DNA of 61,733 nt from Paludibacteraceae bacterium (GTDB lineage: Bacteria; Bacteroidota; Bacteroidia; Bacteroidales; Paludibacteraceae): assembly GCA_017430235.1 (NCBI GenBank), contig JAFRNH010000108.1, forward strand, positions 1 to 61,733. Reading direction: 5' to 3'. The notes beneath the pieces were generated by a model. That model was not told the DNA's origin. It was given only the letters and a program-made list of their open reading frames with translations, and did no database searches. Both the position numbers and the translations under genes were made by a program. Below, piece after piece: positions 44,916-51,571 of this stretch. The stretch's first letter is position 1. The number at the start of each line of letters is the position of its first letter.

Positions 44916-45881
44916 ATGAAAAGGTATCGTTGGGGAATCATTGGTACTGGGCATATTGCCGGACAGTTTGCTGAAGGACTTCGAATTCTTCAAAAAGCGC
45001 AGTTGTATGCTGTGGCATCCCGTTCGGAAGAGAAAGCGGCGGGTTTTGCTAAGCAATACGCTTTTGAGAGAAGTTACGGTTCTTATCAGGAACTGCTCAA
45101 TGATCCATTGGTGGATATTGTTTACATTGCCACTCCCAACCACCTACATAGTTCGTTGACATTAGAAGCTTTGGCAGCGAAAAAAGCAGTGCTGTGTGAA
45201 AAACCATTGGGTTTGTCTCCTGTTGAAGTTCAACAGATGAACCAAGCATCAGAATCCAACCATTGTTTTCTGATGGAGGCTATGTGGACAGCCTTTTTGC
45301 CCTCTATGAGGATACTTCGAGAAAGAATTCAACAGAATGAGATTGGAGAACTATTGCTGTTAAAGGCAGAGTTTGGAATCCATCCTCCATATAATTCCCA
45401 AAGCCGATTGTTCAATCCTGCAATGGGAGGGGGCTCTGTTTATGATATTGGTATATATCCACTCTTTTTGTTTCATTATCTGTTGGGTACGCCAGTAAAC
45501 GTCTCGTCTGAGATATCACTTGCTCCTACAGGAGTGGATATGACGGCCGTCATGACGTTGCGCAGTCAGTCGGGTTGCATTGCCTCTTTGCTCTCTTCCT
45601 TCGCTTGCGATTTGAAATCGGATGCAGTGATTGTGGGGGAGAAGGGTTCTCTTCGATTGGATCGTATGTTTCACATGCCAACACGTTTATATCGACAATT
45701 GAGAGGAGAACAGGAAGAGACGGAGATTCCAATAGAATATATTGGTAATGGATACAATTATGAGGCGGAAGAGGCTATGAGATGTTTGGATGAAGGTAAG
45801 ATAGAGAGTGAGATATATTCTCATGCTTTTTCGTATGAGTTGTCGAACACCATCTCGAAGGTGCTGAAGAAAAAGAGTTAA
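44916..45881 (+). CDS. Gfo/Idh/MocA family oxidoreductase
   Basis: 321 residues from the ATG at 44916; a GTG three bases earlier shares its first base with the upstream stop codon. The NAD(P)-binding loop is WGIIGTGHIAGQFAEGL, followed by VDIVYIATPNHLHSSLTLEALAAKKAVLCEKPLG with the EKP motif, and GGGSVYDIGIYPLFLFHYLLG, whose D-x-G-x-Y corresponds to the catalytic D/H region (the His is replaced by Tyr, as in many trans-dihydrodiol dehydrogenase-like members). Family members oxidise or reduce sugars and related polyols; the substrate is unknown. It is probably cotranscribed with the Wzz-like gene, so a surface-sugar role is possible. Confidence 0.85.
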   Translation: MKRYRWGIIGTGHIAGQFAEGLRILQKAQLYAVASRSEEKAAGFAKQYAFERSYGSYQELLNDPLVDIVYIATPNHLHSSLTLEALAAKKAVLCEKPLGLSPVEVQQMNQASESNHCFLMEAMWTAFLPSMRILRERIQQNEIGELLLLKAEFGIHPPYNSQSRLFNPAMGGGSVYDIGIYPLFLFHYLLGTPVNVSSEISLAPTGVDMTAVMTLRSQSGCIASLLSSFACDLKSDAVIVGEKGSLRLDRMFHMPTRLYRQLRGEQEETEIPIEYIGNGYNYEAEEAMRCLDEGKIESEIYSHAFSYELSNTISKVLKKKS

Positions 45882-45905
45882 TTAATTTCAAAATACGTTA
45901 GGTAA

Positions 45906-47141
45906 GTGGCACTGAATTATATATGGGTTTTCTTCTTTCTTGCATCAATGGTTGTTGCAGGAGTGCAGTTTTTTCTCTTTGGGGATTATAATGTGTTTGA
46001 AAGAATTGTCTCCAGCACATTTGAGATGTCCAAGTTTGCCGTGATGGATATAGCACTTCCTTTGGGAGGTGTGATGATTCTGTGGTTAGGATTGTTGAAT
46101 ATTGGCGAACGAGCTGGAGCCATTAATTTTCTTTCTCGCATCATTGCACCGTTTTTCTCTAAGTTGTTCCCAGAGATCCCTGCTGGTCATCCTGCAAATG
46201 GTCATCTTGTGATGAATTTTGCAGCCAATATGTTAGGACTTGATAATGCTGCCACCCCTATCGGATTAAAGGCAATGAATAGTCTGCAGGAACTGAACCC
46301 GCAAAAAGATGTGGCATCCAATGCCCAGATTATGTTTCTTGCCTTGAATACATCGGGATTAACCATTATTCCAGTTACCATTATGGCCCAGAGAGCCATC
46401 ATGGGTGCTGCCAACCCAACAGATATCTTTATCCCATTGCTCATCTCCACCTTTTTCTCTACGATTACTGCGATATTGTATGTCGGTATTCGTCAGAAAC
46501 TGAATATATGGAATGGTGTGGTTTTGGGGTGCATTCTTGGTTTGGTTGTCTTTATCATCGGTTTGGTTTATGCCTTTTCGTTATTGGATACCGAGACGGC
46601 CTCCATGGTTTCAAAGGTGGGTGGCAACTTCTTGCTATTCGTTATCATTATGATCTTTGTGGCAGTGGGAGCTTATAAGCGAATAAATGTTTATGAAGCC
46701 TTTGTTGATGGGGCTAAATCGGGGTTTGAGACAGCCATTAAGATACTTCCATATTTGGTGGGTATGTTGGTGGCTATTGGCGTGTTCCGTGCTTCTGGTG
46801 CTATGGATTTGATGATAAAGGGTTTGCAACACCTCTTTTCCTTTATCTTTACGGATGTGCGTTTTGTGGACTCTCTCCCTACCGCATTAATGAAACCTTT
46901 AAGTGGTAGCGGTGCTAAGGGTATGATGGTTGAGGCTATGAAGACATACGGAGCCGACTCTTTCACAGGACGTTTGTCATGTATGTTCCAAGGTTCTGCA
47001 GATACTACATTCTACATTATTGCACTCTATTTCGGTTCTGTAGGAATCAAAAAAACAAGATATGCCGTAACCGCAGGTTTGGTGGCCGACCTTGGTGGTA
47101 TTATTGCTGCCATTTTGGTGGCTTACTGCTTCTTTGGTTGA
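45906..47141 (+). CDS. SpmA-SpmB fusion, nucleoside recognition (Gate) membrane protein
   Basis: 411 residues starting at a GTG at 45906. It is an integral membrane protein with about ten hydrophobic segments. The first half has the SpmA pattern: GAINFLSRIIAPFFSKLFPEIP, GHLVMNFAANMLGLDNAATPIGLKAM. The second half has the SpmB pattern: YEAFVDGAKSGFETAIKILPYLVGMLVAIGVFRASGA and MLSCMFQGSADTTFYIIALYFGSVGI-like residues. Such fusions of two nucleoside-recognition/Gate domains are common in Bacteroidales, which do not sporulate, so the spore-maturation name reflects history only. The transported solute is unknown. Confidence 0.88.
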   Translation: MALNYIWVFFFLASMVVAGVQFFLFGDYNVFERIVSSTFEMSKFAVMDIALPLGGVMILWLGLLNIGERAGAINFLSRIIAPFFSKLFPEIPAGHPANGHLVMNFAANMLGLDNAATPIGLKAMNSLQELNPQKDVASNAQIMFLALNTSGLTIIPVTIMAQRAIMGAANPTDIFIPLLISTFFSTITAILYVGIRQKLNIWNGVVLGCILGLVVFIIGLVYAFSLLDTETASMVSKVGGNFLLFVIIMIFVAVGAYKRINVYEAFVDGAKSGFETAIKILPYLVGMLVAIGVFRASGAMDLMIKGLQHLFSFIFTDVRFVDSLPTALMKPLSGSGAKGMMVEAMKTYGADSFTGRLSCMFQGSADTTFYIIALYFGSVGIKKTRYAVTAGLVADLGGIIAAILVAYCFFG

Positions 47142-47160
47142 GTGGAAGAAATTAACATTT

Positions 47161-47494
47161 ATGCAGATAAAAACAGATGATGGGGAAAAAGCATATTATA
47201 ATGTTGAACATGTAAATGAGACTGTTTTCTATGAAGAGGAGGTAACACCAGATATCAACCATCAGTTTGAATATGTTGATCTTGGTCTCCCAAGCGGTAC
47301 GCTATGGGCAACCTGCAACATATTCTGCCACTTATTGGTCATCTTCATGTGACAAAGAAGTGGCATTTGTCATGCTTTTAAATATATATGCGGAGCGCGC
47401 AGCTGGCACGTTTATTTTCCATCCGGAATGTGAAGGGAAAAACGAAGAGCGTGCATACGGTCGGTATGTACGTGCTGTACGATCCACTCCTTAG
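47161..47494 (+). pseudogene. Decayed FISUMP-domain gene (internal deletion, frameshift, no signal peptide)
   Basis: A remnant related to the FISUMP-like gene at 59589. From 47161 frame 1 reads MQIKTDDGEKAYYNVEHVNE and YVDLGLPSGTLWATCN, which match MQVKTTDGQIVRYNVDEIKQ and YVDLGLPSGLKWATCN of that gene. At about 47318 the coding sense jumps to frame 2, which reads TYSATYWSSSC and ends in GRYVRAVRSTP, matching the typical C-terminal end of a FISUMP module. The middle of the module, probably more than 100 residues, is gone. The N-terminal signal peptide is also missing, since the first Met is only 20 bp from the preceding stop codon. Fragment sequences look recent rather than ancient. Confidence 0.82.
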
Positions 47495-47509
47495 GCTCTA
47501 AGGAAGAAA

Positions 47510-48700
47510 TTAATTTAGAAGGAAATCACCTATCCAAACGCATTGCACACCGTTGATATTGCCACATTGAAGTTTATCAGCCACAACAATGTATTTGGGG
47601 TGATTATCTTTTATCTCTTGAAGGGGAGTCAATTCTCGTAATCGTGTTTTTTCATCCTCCATCGTATATGTTACTTGTACGTAGATAATATCGTTGCCAT
47701 TTATAGCGACAAAATCTACTTCCAACGATCCCAATTTACCGATATATACTTTGTACCCTTTGCGTATAAGGTGCAGATAGACCAAATTCTCTAGATAGCC
47801 AGCTATTAAATCTGGCATATAACCATATTTGGAATGGAGCAGGGAGATATCCGAAAAGAAGAATTTCTCATTTGTTTGCAGTACCTCTTTCCCCTTCAAA
47901 TCGTATCGATTCACCCTGTGGATGATATACGAAGACTCTAATGCGCGCACATAGTTATACAGTGTCTCCACATCAATCTTTCGTTGTTGGTTTTTCAGAT
48001 ATGCAGAGATGTTTTTAGCACTAAATGCATTCCCTATGTTGATCATCAGATAACCCGCCAAACGTTCTAATGCGTCAATGTTTCGAATGTTATTTCTTTG
48101 GATGGTGTCTCGCAGCAACACTGATGCAAAGATATCAGAAACGATCTTGTAAACTTCCTCCTCCGTGTGTTCTGCGTTATGAGCGGAAGGGAACCCACCC
48201 TCTCTAAGGTAACGGTAAAAAGCCTTTTCGGTTTCTTCTATGGAATGGAACTCCATAAATTCGGACAGAGACAGAGGAAATACGGGAATCTCAATGTAAC
48301 GTCCTGTTAAATAGGTTGATAACTCAGATGATAACATCCTGGAATTGGAACCTGTTATATAAACATCAACATCAAAATCCACCATAAAAGAGTTGACCGC
48401 CTTTTCCCAATTTTTCACTTCTTGGATTTCGTCTAAAAAGATGTATGTTTTGCCATCGGGACTTATCTTTTGACTAATATAGTTGTATAATGCCACAGAG
48501 TCCAACAGATTGATCCATCGAAAACTTTCGAAGTTGATATACACAATACGATTCTCAGGAATGCCTTGGTGCAGTAATTCATCGCGGATCATTTTTATCA
48601 GCTCAGATTTACCACTTCGCCTAATACCAGTCAGAACCTTTATGATGGGTTGGTTCACAAAAGGCATTATTTTCTTTATGTACAAATCTCTTTTTATCAT
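47510..48700 (-). CDS. AAA+ ATPase with DUF4143 domain
   Basis: 396 residues from the ATG at 48700 (MIKRDLYIKKIMPF), the usual start of this family; an in-frame ATG at 48733 would lie inside the promoter-proximal repeat. Walker A is LTGIRRSGKSELIKMI, Walker B is TYIFLDEIQEVKNWEKAVN, and sensor 1 is VYITGSNSRMLSSELSTYLTGRY. The C-terminal DUF4143 part has LEVDFVAINGNDIIYVQVTY, which resembles a PD-(D/E)xK nuclease core but ends in Q-x-T rather than E-x-K. These ATPases are very common in Bacteroidota and often belong to accessory DNA; their function is unknown. Three phased palindromes precede it. Confidence 0.87.
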   Translation of the reverse strand: MIKRDLYIKKIMPFVNQPIIKVLTGIRRSGKSELIKMIRDELLHQGIPENRIVYINFESFRWINLLDSVALYNYISQKISPDGKTYIFLDEIQEVKNWEKAVNSFMVDFDVDVYITGSNSRMLSSELSTYLTGRYIEIPVFPLSLSEFMEFHSIEETEKAFYRYLREGGFPSAHNAEHTEEEVYKIVSDIFASVLLRDTIQRNNIRNIDALERLAGYLMINIGNAFSAKNISAYLKNQQRKIDVETLYNYVRALESSYIIHRVNRYDLKGKEVLQTNEKFFFSDISLLHSKYGYMPDLIAGYLENLVYLHLIRKGYKVYIGKLGSLEVDFVAINGNDIIYVQVTYTMEDEKTRLRELTPLQEIKDNHPKYIVVADKLQCGNINGVQCVWIGDFLLN

Positions 48701-48701
48701 A

Positions 48702-48809
48702 CTTATCGGGTTATACTCCATCAAACCACACAAAATTTAATAGTTTATCGGGTTGTACTCCGATAAACTATGCAAATATAATACTTTTATCGGATAATAC
48801 TCCGATAAA
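48702..48809. promoter_or_regulatory. Three palindromic sites in 42-bp phase upstream of the AAA ATPase
   Basis: Three 24-bp sites of the form TTTATCGG-N8-CCGATAAA lie at 48702-48725 (imperfect: CTTATCGG/CCATCAAA), 48744-48767 and 48786-48809 (both perfect). Starts are exactly 42 bp apart, four DNA turns. The spacers are also similar (gttatact, gttgtact, ataatact). The two perfect sites bracket the -7 element of the minus-strand promoter. This looks like an operator array for a dimeric repressor, possibly an autoregulatory one. Confidence 0.75.
48773..48780 (-). promoter_or_regulatory. -7 element of the AAA ATPase gene
   Basis: The minus strand reads TATATTTG. It lies between two perfect palindromes. 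The expected transcription start falls within the 48744-48767 site and the -33 region within the 48786-48809 site, so bound protein should block RNA polymerase. Confidence 0.6.
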
Positions 48810-48910
48810 CTTTTAAAAAATAGAGGAGATGATTCTTTCGGAGGAGGAACGCATCATTGAGATGGAGGGTAGGTCGATCCTATAGTGCCCGACAATCTCT
48901 GCCTTCATAT

Positions 48911-48941
48911 TTTGCAGACATCACAAAAACTTATATCTTTG
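48911..48941 (+). promoter_or_regulatory. Promoter of the methyltransferase leader RNA
   Basis: TTTG (48911-48914), 19-nt spacer, TATCTTTG (48934-48941): an excellent match to the Bacteroidota consensus. Transcription would start near 48949, leaving about 310 nt before the methyltransferase ATG at 49263. Confidence 0.7.
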
Positions 48942-49019
48942 AAAACAAATTAAAAAACTGATTTTTACGAACCAGACAGTAAGAATTTTTAAATAGTAAC
49001 ATACAGCATTAGCTATTAT

Positions 49020-49255
49020 TCTTGTCCAAATCAAAAGCCTGCAAACTGATGATTTAGAATTATCGGATATACGCTAATCCACGGAGAGTCGTACGCTTCC
49101 CGTTGCACCATGTAGAGTTGATGCTCATGCCGTTAAGGTGTGGGCTAATTCAATGGTGCAACGGAGTTCTTGCAGGCTCTCCGTGGACAAGATGGAAAGG
49201 CCCGCACCTTTCTTTTGCCCGATAGCGAGATTGATAGTGATGCGCTAACTATCAA
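49020..49255 (+). ncRNA. Candidate structured leader RNA with two alternative folds
   Basis: Several inverted repeats lie in one transcribed leader. Fold 1: TCCACGGAGAG (49078-49088) pairs with CTCTCCGTGGA (49177-49187), CCGTTGCACCAT (49100-49111) with ATGGTGCAACGG (49153-49164), and GCTCAT (49123-49128) with GTGGGC (49140-49145), giving one hairpin of 110 nt. Fold 2: TCTTGTCC (49020-49027) with GGACAAGA (49185-49192) and AGCCTGCAA (49036-49044) with TTGCAGGCT (49170-49178), which excludes the outer stem of fold 1. Then follow a short terminator-like hairpin GAAAGG/CCTTTC plus TTTT (49195-49216) and the palindrome TTGATAGT-N9-ACTATCAA (49231-49255). I recognise no known RNA class; a switch or separate small RNA is inferred. 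Confidence 0.5.
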
Positions 49256-49262
49256 TCAAGAT

Positions 49263-50321
49263 ATGGCAAACAAAAACCTAAATCAGGCAAAAAGTGCCAA
49301 GAAGGATGAGTTTTATACTCAGTTGGCAGACATTGAAAACGAATTGAAGCACTACAAACAACACTTCAAGGATAAAGTGGTGCTCTGTAACTGTGATGAC
49401 CCTCGCATCAGCAATTTCTTTCACTATTTCAGCTATAATTTTGAACAGTTGGGCTTGAAGAAGTTGATCACCACTTGCTATAAAAGCCAAGAACGTGACT
49501 TGTTTAGCCAAAACAATTCGGAGCGTGCTATTTGGCTTGAATATTTCGGTGATAAGAACAACAACTGTGTGCCCGACCCCGAAGAAATCGGCATCCATTA
49601 CTTTAAAGGAGATGGAGACTTCCGTTCTGCTGAGTGTATAGAACTGCTCAAGGAGGCTGATATTGTGGTGACCAATCCTCCCTTTTCTCTCTTCCGTGAA
49701 TATGTGGCACAATTGATGAAGTATGAGAAGAAGTTTGTGATTGTGGGTCATCAAAACGCTATTCATTATAAAGAGATATTTCCTTTGATCAAGAATAACA
49801 AATTGTGGTTGGGTTATGGTTTTAAAGGTGGTGCAGGTCATTTTATTAGTAAATATGAAGATACAGCAACGGCCGGAGATCATCGTGAAGGTATGATTCG
49901 AGTATCAGGCGTGACATGGTTTACAAACTTAGAGATACAAAAACGTCATGAGGATTTAATCCTTTATAAAACATATAATCCAGAAGAATACCCCAAATAT
50001 GATAATTTTAATGCTATAGAATGTTGTCCAACAGCTAATATACCTTCTGATTATTACGATTTAATGGGTGTTCCTATCACATTCTTAGATAAATACAACC
50101 CAGATCAATTTGAGATAGTGGGGATTTTAAATCATGGGTGCGATAATGAATTTGATTTGGCTAAACCCATACTATATGGCAAAGAAAAATTTGCCCGCAT
50201 TCTCATCCGTCGCCGTCAACAAAACGATATATCCGCTTCATCTTCACAGATTTATCCACAGAGCGACCAACAATCAAGCATGGCGGCAGAGAATCAGGCA
50301 GATTATGGACTTGAAAAATAA
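49263..50321 (+). CDS. EcoRI-type adenine-specific DNA methyltransferase
   Basis: 352 residues from the ATG at 49263 (MANKNLNQAKSAKKDEFYTQ), which is the common start of the EcoRI-methylase family (PF13651). The frame stays open upstream to a TTG at 49170, but those codons lie in the structured leader. VVLCNCDDPRISNFFHYFSYNF is the SAM-binding region, and IVVTNPPFSLFREY is the catalytic NPPF motif of N6-adenine methyltransferases. The C-terminus is a Ser/Gln-rich tail. It would protect a DNA site by adenine methylation. No classical EcoRI-like nuclease follows; instead a DUF262-HNH gene starts 27 bp downstream. The second half is markedly more AT-rich than the next gene. Confidence 0.87.
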   Translation: MANKNLNQAKSAKKDEFYTQLADIENELKHYKQHFKDKVVLCNCDDPRISNFFHYFSYNFEQLGLKKLITTCYKSQERDLFSQNNSERAIWLEYFGDKNNNCVPDPEEIGIHYFKGDGDFRSAECIELLKEADIVVTNPPFSLFREYVAQLMKYEKKFVIVGHQNAIHYKEIFPLIKNNKLWLGYGFKGGAGHFISKYEDTATAGDHREGMIRVSGVTWFTNLEIQKRHEDLILYKTYNPEEYPKYDNFNAIECCPTANIPSDYYDLMGVPITFLDKYNPDQFEIVGILNHGCDNEFDLAKPILYGKEKFARILIRRRQQNDISASSSQIYPQSDQQSSMAAENQADYGLEK

Positions 50322-50348
50322 ATTATTCACGATAAAATACACTATACC

Positions 50349-51431
50349 ATGGAAATTAAATTACACAAGATAACAGTCCGCGACCTAGCCAACGGTTTTG
50401 TGGACAATGCTGAGAATGGAGTCGTTGCCTTCGGTGGCAAACTGGACGTGCGTCCGCCCTATCAACGTGAGTTTGTTTATAAGGAGAAACAGCGCGACGC
50501 CGTCATCGACACTCTTACACAGGGCTTTCCTCTCAATGTGATGTACTGGGCAACACGCGAAGATGGCACGTTCGAGATCATCGACGGGCAACAACGCACC
50601 ATCTCTATTTGTCAGTATGTGAACGGAGACTTCGCCTATATGTTAAGGTACTTCCACAATCTGCAGAACGATGAAAAGGAGAAAATCCTCAATTACGAAC
50701 TGCAAATCTACATCTGCAGTGGAACCGAAAGTGAGAAGCTCCGATGGTTCAAAACTATCAACATAGCTGGCGAGGAGCTGACAGCGCAGGAACTCCGTAA
50801 TGCGGTCTATGCTGGCAGTTGGGTGAGTGATGCAAAGCGTTATTTCAGCAAAAACAATTGTGCCGCCTACGGGTTAGCGAGCAAGTACGTGGATGGCAAA
50901 CTTAATCGTCAGGAATATTTGGAAACAGCCATCCGGTGGATTTCAAAAGGAAACATCGAGGTCTATATGGGCAATCACCAGCACGATCCTAACGCAGTCG
51001 CACTCTGGAATCACTTCAGCAGTGTCATCAACTGGGTGAAGGCCCTCTTCCCCAAATACCGCAAAGAGATGAAGGGCGTGGATTGGGGAACGCTGTACGA
51101 AAAATTCAAGGAGCAATCGTTGGATGCTACTGCGTTGGAAGAAAAGGTAACGAAACTGATGATGGACAGTGATGTGCAGAAAAAGTCGGGCATCTACGCC
51201 TACGTATTAGACGGCGACGAGCACCACCTGGGCATCCGCGCGTTTGACGACAACACGAAACGAGAGGTCTATGAGCGTCAGCAAGGCATCTGCAAAATCT
51301 GTGGCAAACATTTCGACATAGAACAGATGGAAGCCGACCACATCACCCCATGGAAAGAGGGTGGCCGCACCATCGCCGAGAATTGCCAGATGCTGTGCAG
51401 GGAGTGTAATCGGAGGAAGAGTGATAAATGA
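50349..51431 (+). CDS. DUF262-HNH endonuclease (GmrSD-like)
   Basis: 360 residues. The N-terminal DUF262 (ParB/Srx-like) domain has PPYQREFVYKEKQRDAVIDTLTQGFP and FEIIDGQQRTISICQY, the conserved DGQQR motif. The C-terminal 60 residues are an HNH nuclease: CKICGKHF, MEADHITPWKEGG, NCQMLCRECNRRKSDK, with both Cys pairs of the zinc knuckle and the catalytic His present. GmrSD-like enzymes cut modified DNA and use the DUF262 domain for nucleotide hydrolysis. Coupled to the methyltransferase it may form a restriction-type defence pair. Its codons are richer in G and C than those of the methyltransferase, which suggests separate acquisition. Confidence 0.87.
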   Translation: MEIKLHKITVRDLANGFVDNAENGVVAFGGKLDVRPPYQREFVYKEKQRDAVIDTLTQGFPLNVMYWATREDGTFEIIDGQQRTISICQYVNGDFAYMLRYFHNLQNDEKEKILNYELQIYICSGTESEKLRWFKTINIAGEELTAQELRNAVYAGSWVSDAKRYFSKNNCAAYGLASKYVDGKLNRQEYLETAIRWISKGNIEVYMGNHQHDPNAVALWNHFSSVINWVKALFPKYRKEMKGVDWGTLYEKFKEQSLDATALEEKVTKLMMDSDVQKKSGIYAYVLDGDEHHLGIRAFDDNTKREVYERQQGICKICGKHFDIEQMEADHITPWKEGGRTIAENCQMLCRECNRRKSDK

Positions 51432-51442
51432 TAGATAAAACA

Positions 51443-51474
51443 GTCGCCACGCATTCTCGATGAATCGTGGCGAC
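51443..51474. terminator. Hairpin between DUF262-HNH and the transporter (convergent genes)
   Basis: GTCGCCACG (51443-51451) and CGTGGCGAC (51466-51474) form a perfect 9-bp stem, extended inside by ATTC/GAAT. It lies 11 bp after the HNH stop codon. It lacks a T run, so it may be a weak terminator or a transcript-protecting hairpin. Confidence 0.5.
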
Positions 51475-51571
51475 CACTCTCGTTTATAGAAGCATAGATT
51501 TTTCCTAGTGTGATTCCGTATGTTTATTACTGAGATTTATTCTGTAAATTTATTAACTAAGAGTTAGACCA

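Noticed and set aside
47489-47503. CCTTAGGCTCTAAGG palindrome as terminator of the AAA ATPase gene
   Set aside because: The 6-bp stem is short and not followed by a T run on the minus strand.
49078-49187. Retron-type msr/msd RNA
   Set aside because: The nested inverted repeats recall one, but no reverse transcriptase gene is present anywhere in the window.
49078-49187. Integron attC site
   Set aside because: GTTAAGG occurs in the loop, but the paired RYYYAAC/GTTRRRY core sites at the two ends are missing and no integrase is seen.
49170-49262. N-terminal extension of the methyltransferase from the TTG at 49170
   Set aside because: The frame is open, but the codons overlap strong inverted repeats, and MANKNLNQAKSAKKDEFYTQ is the usual start of the family.
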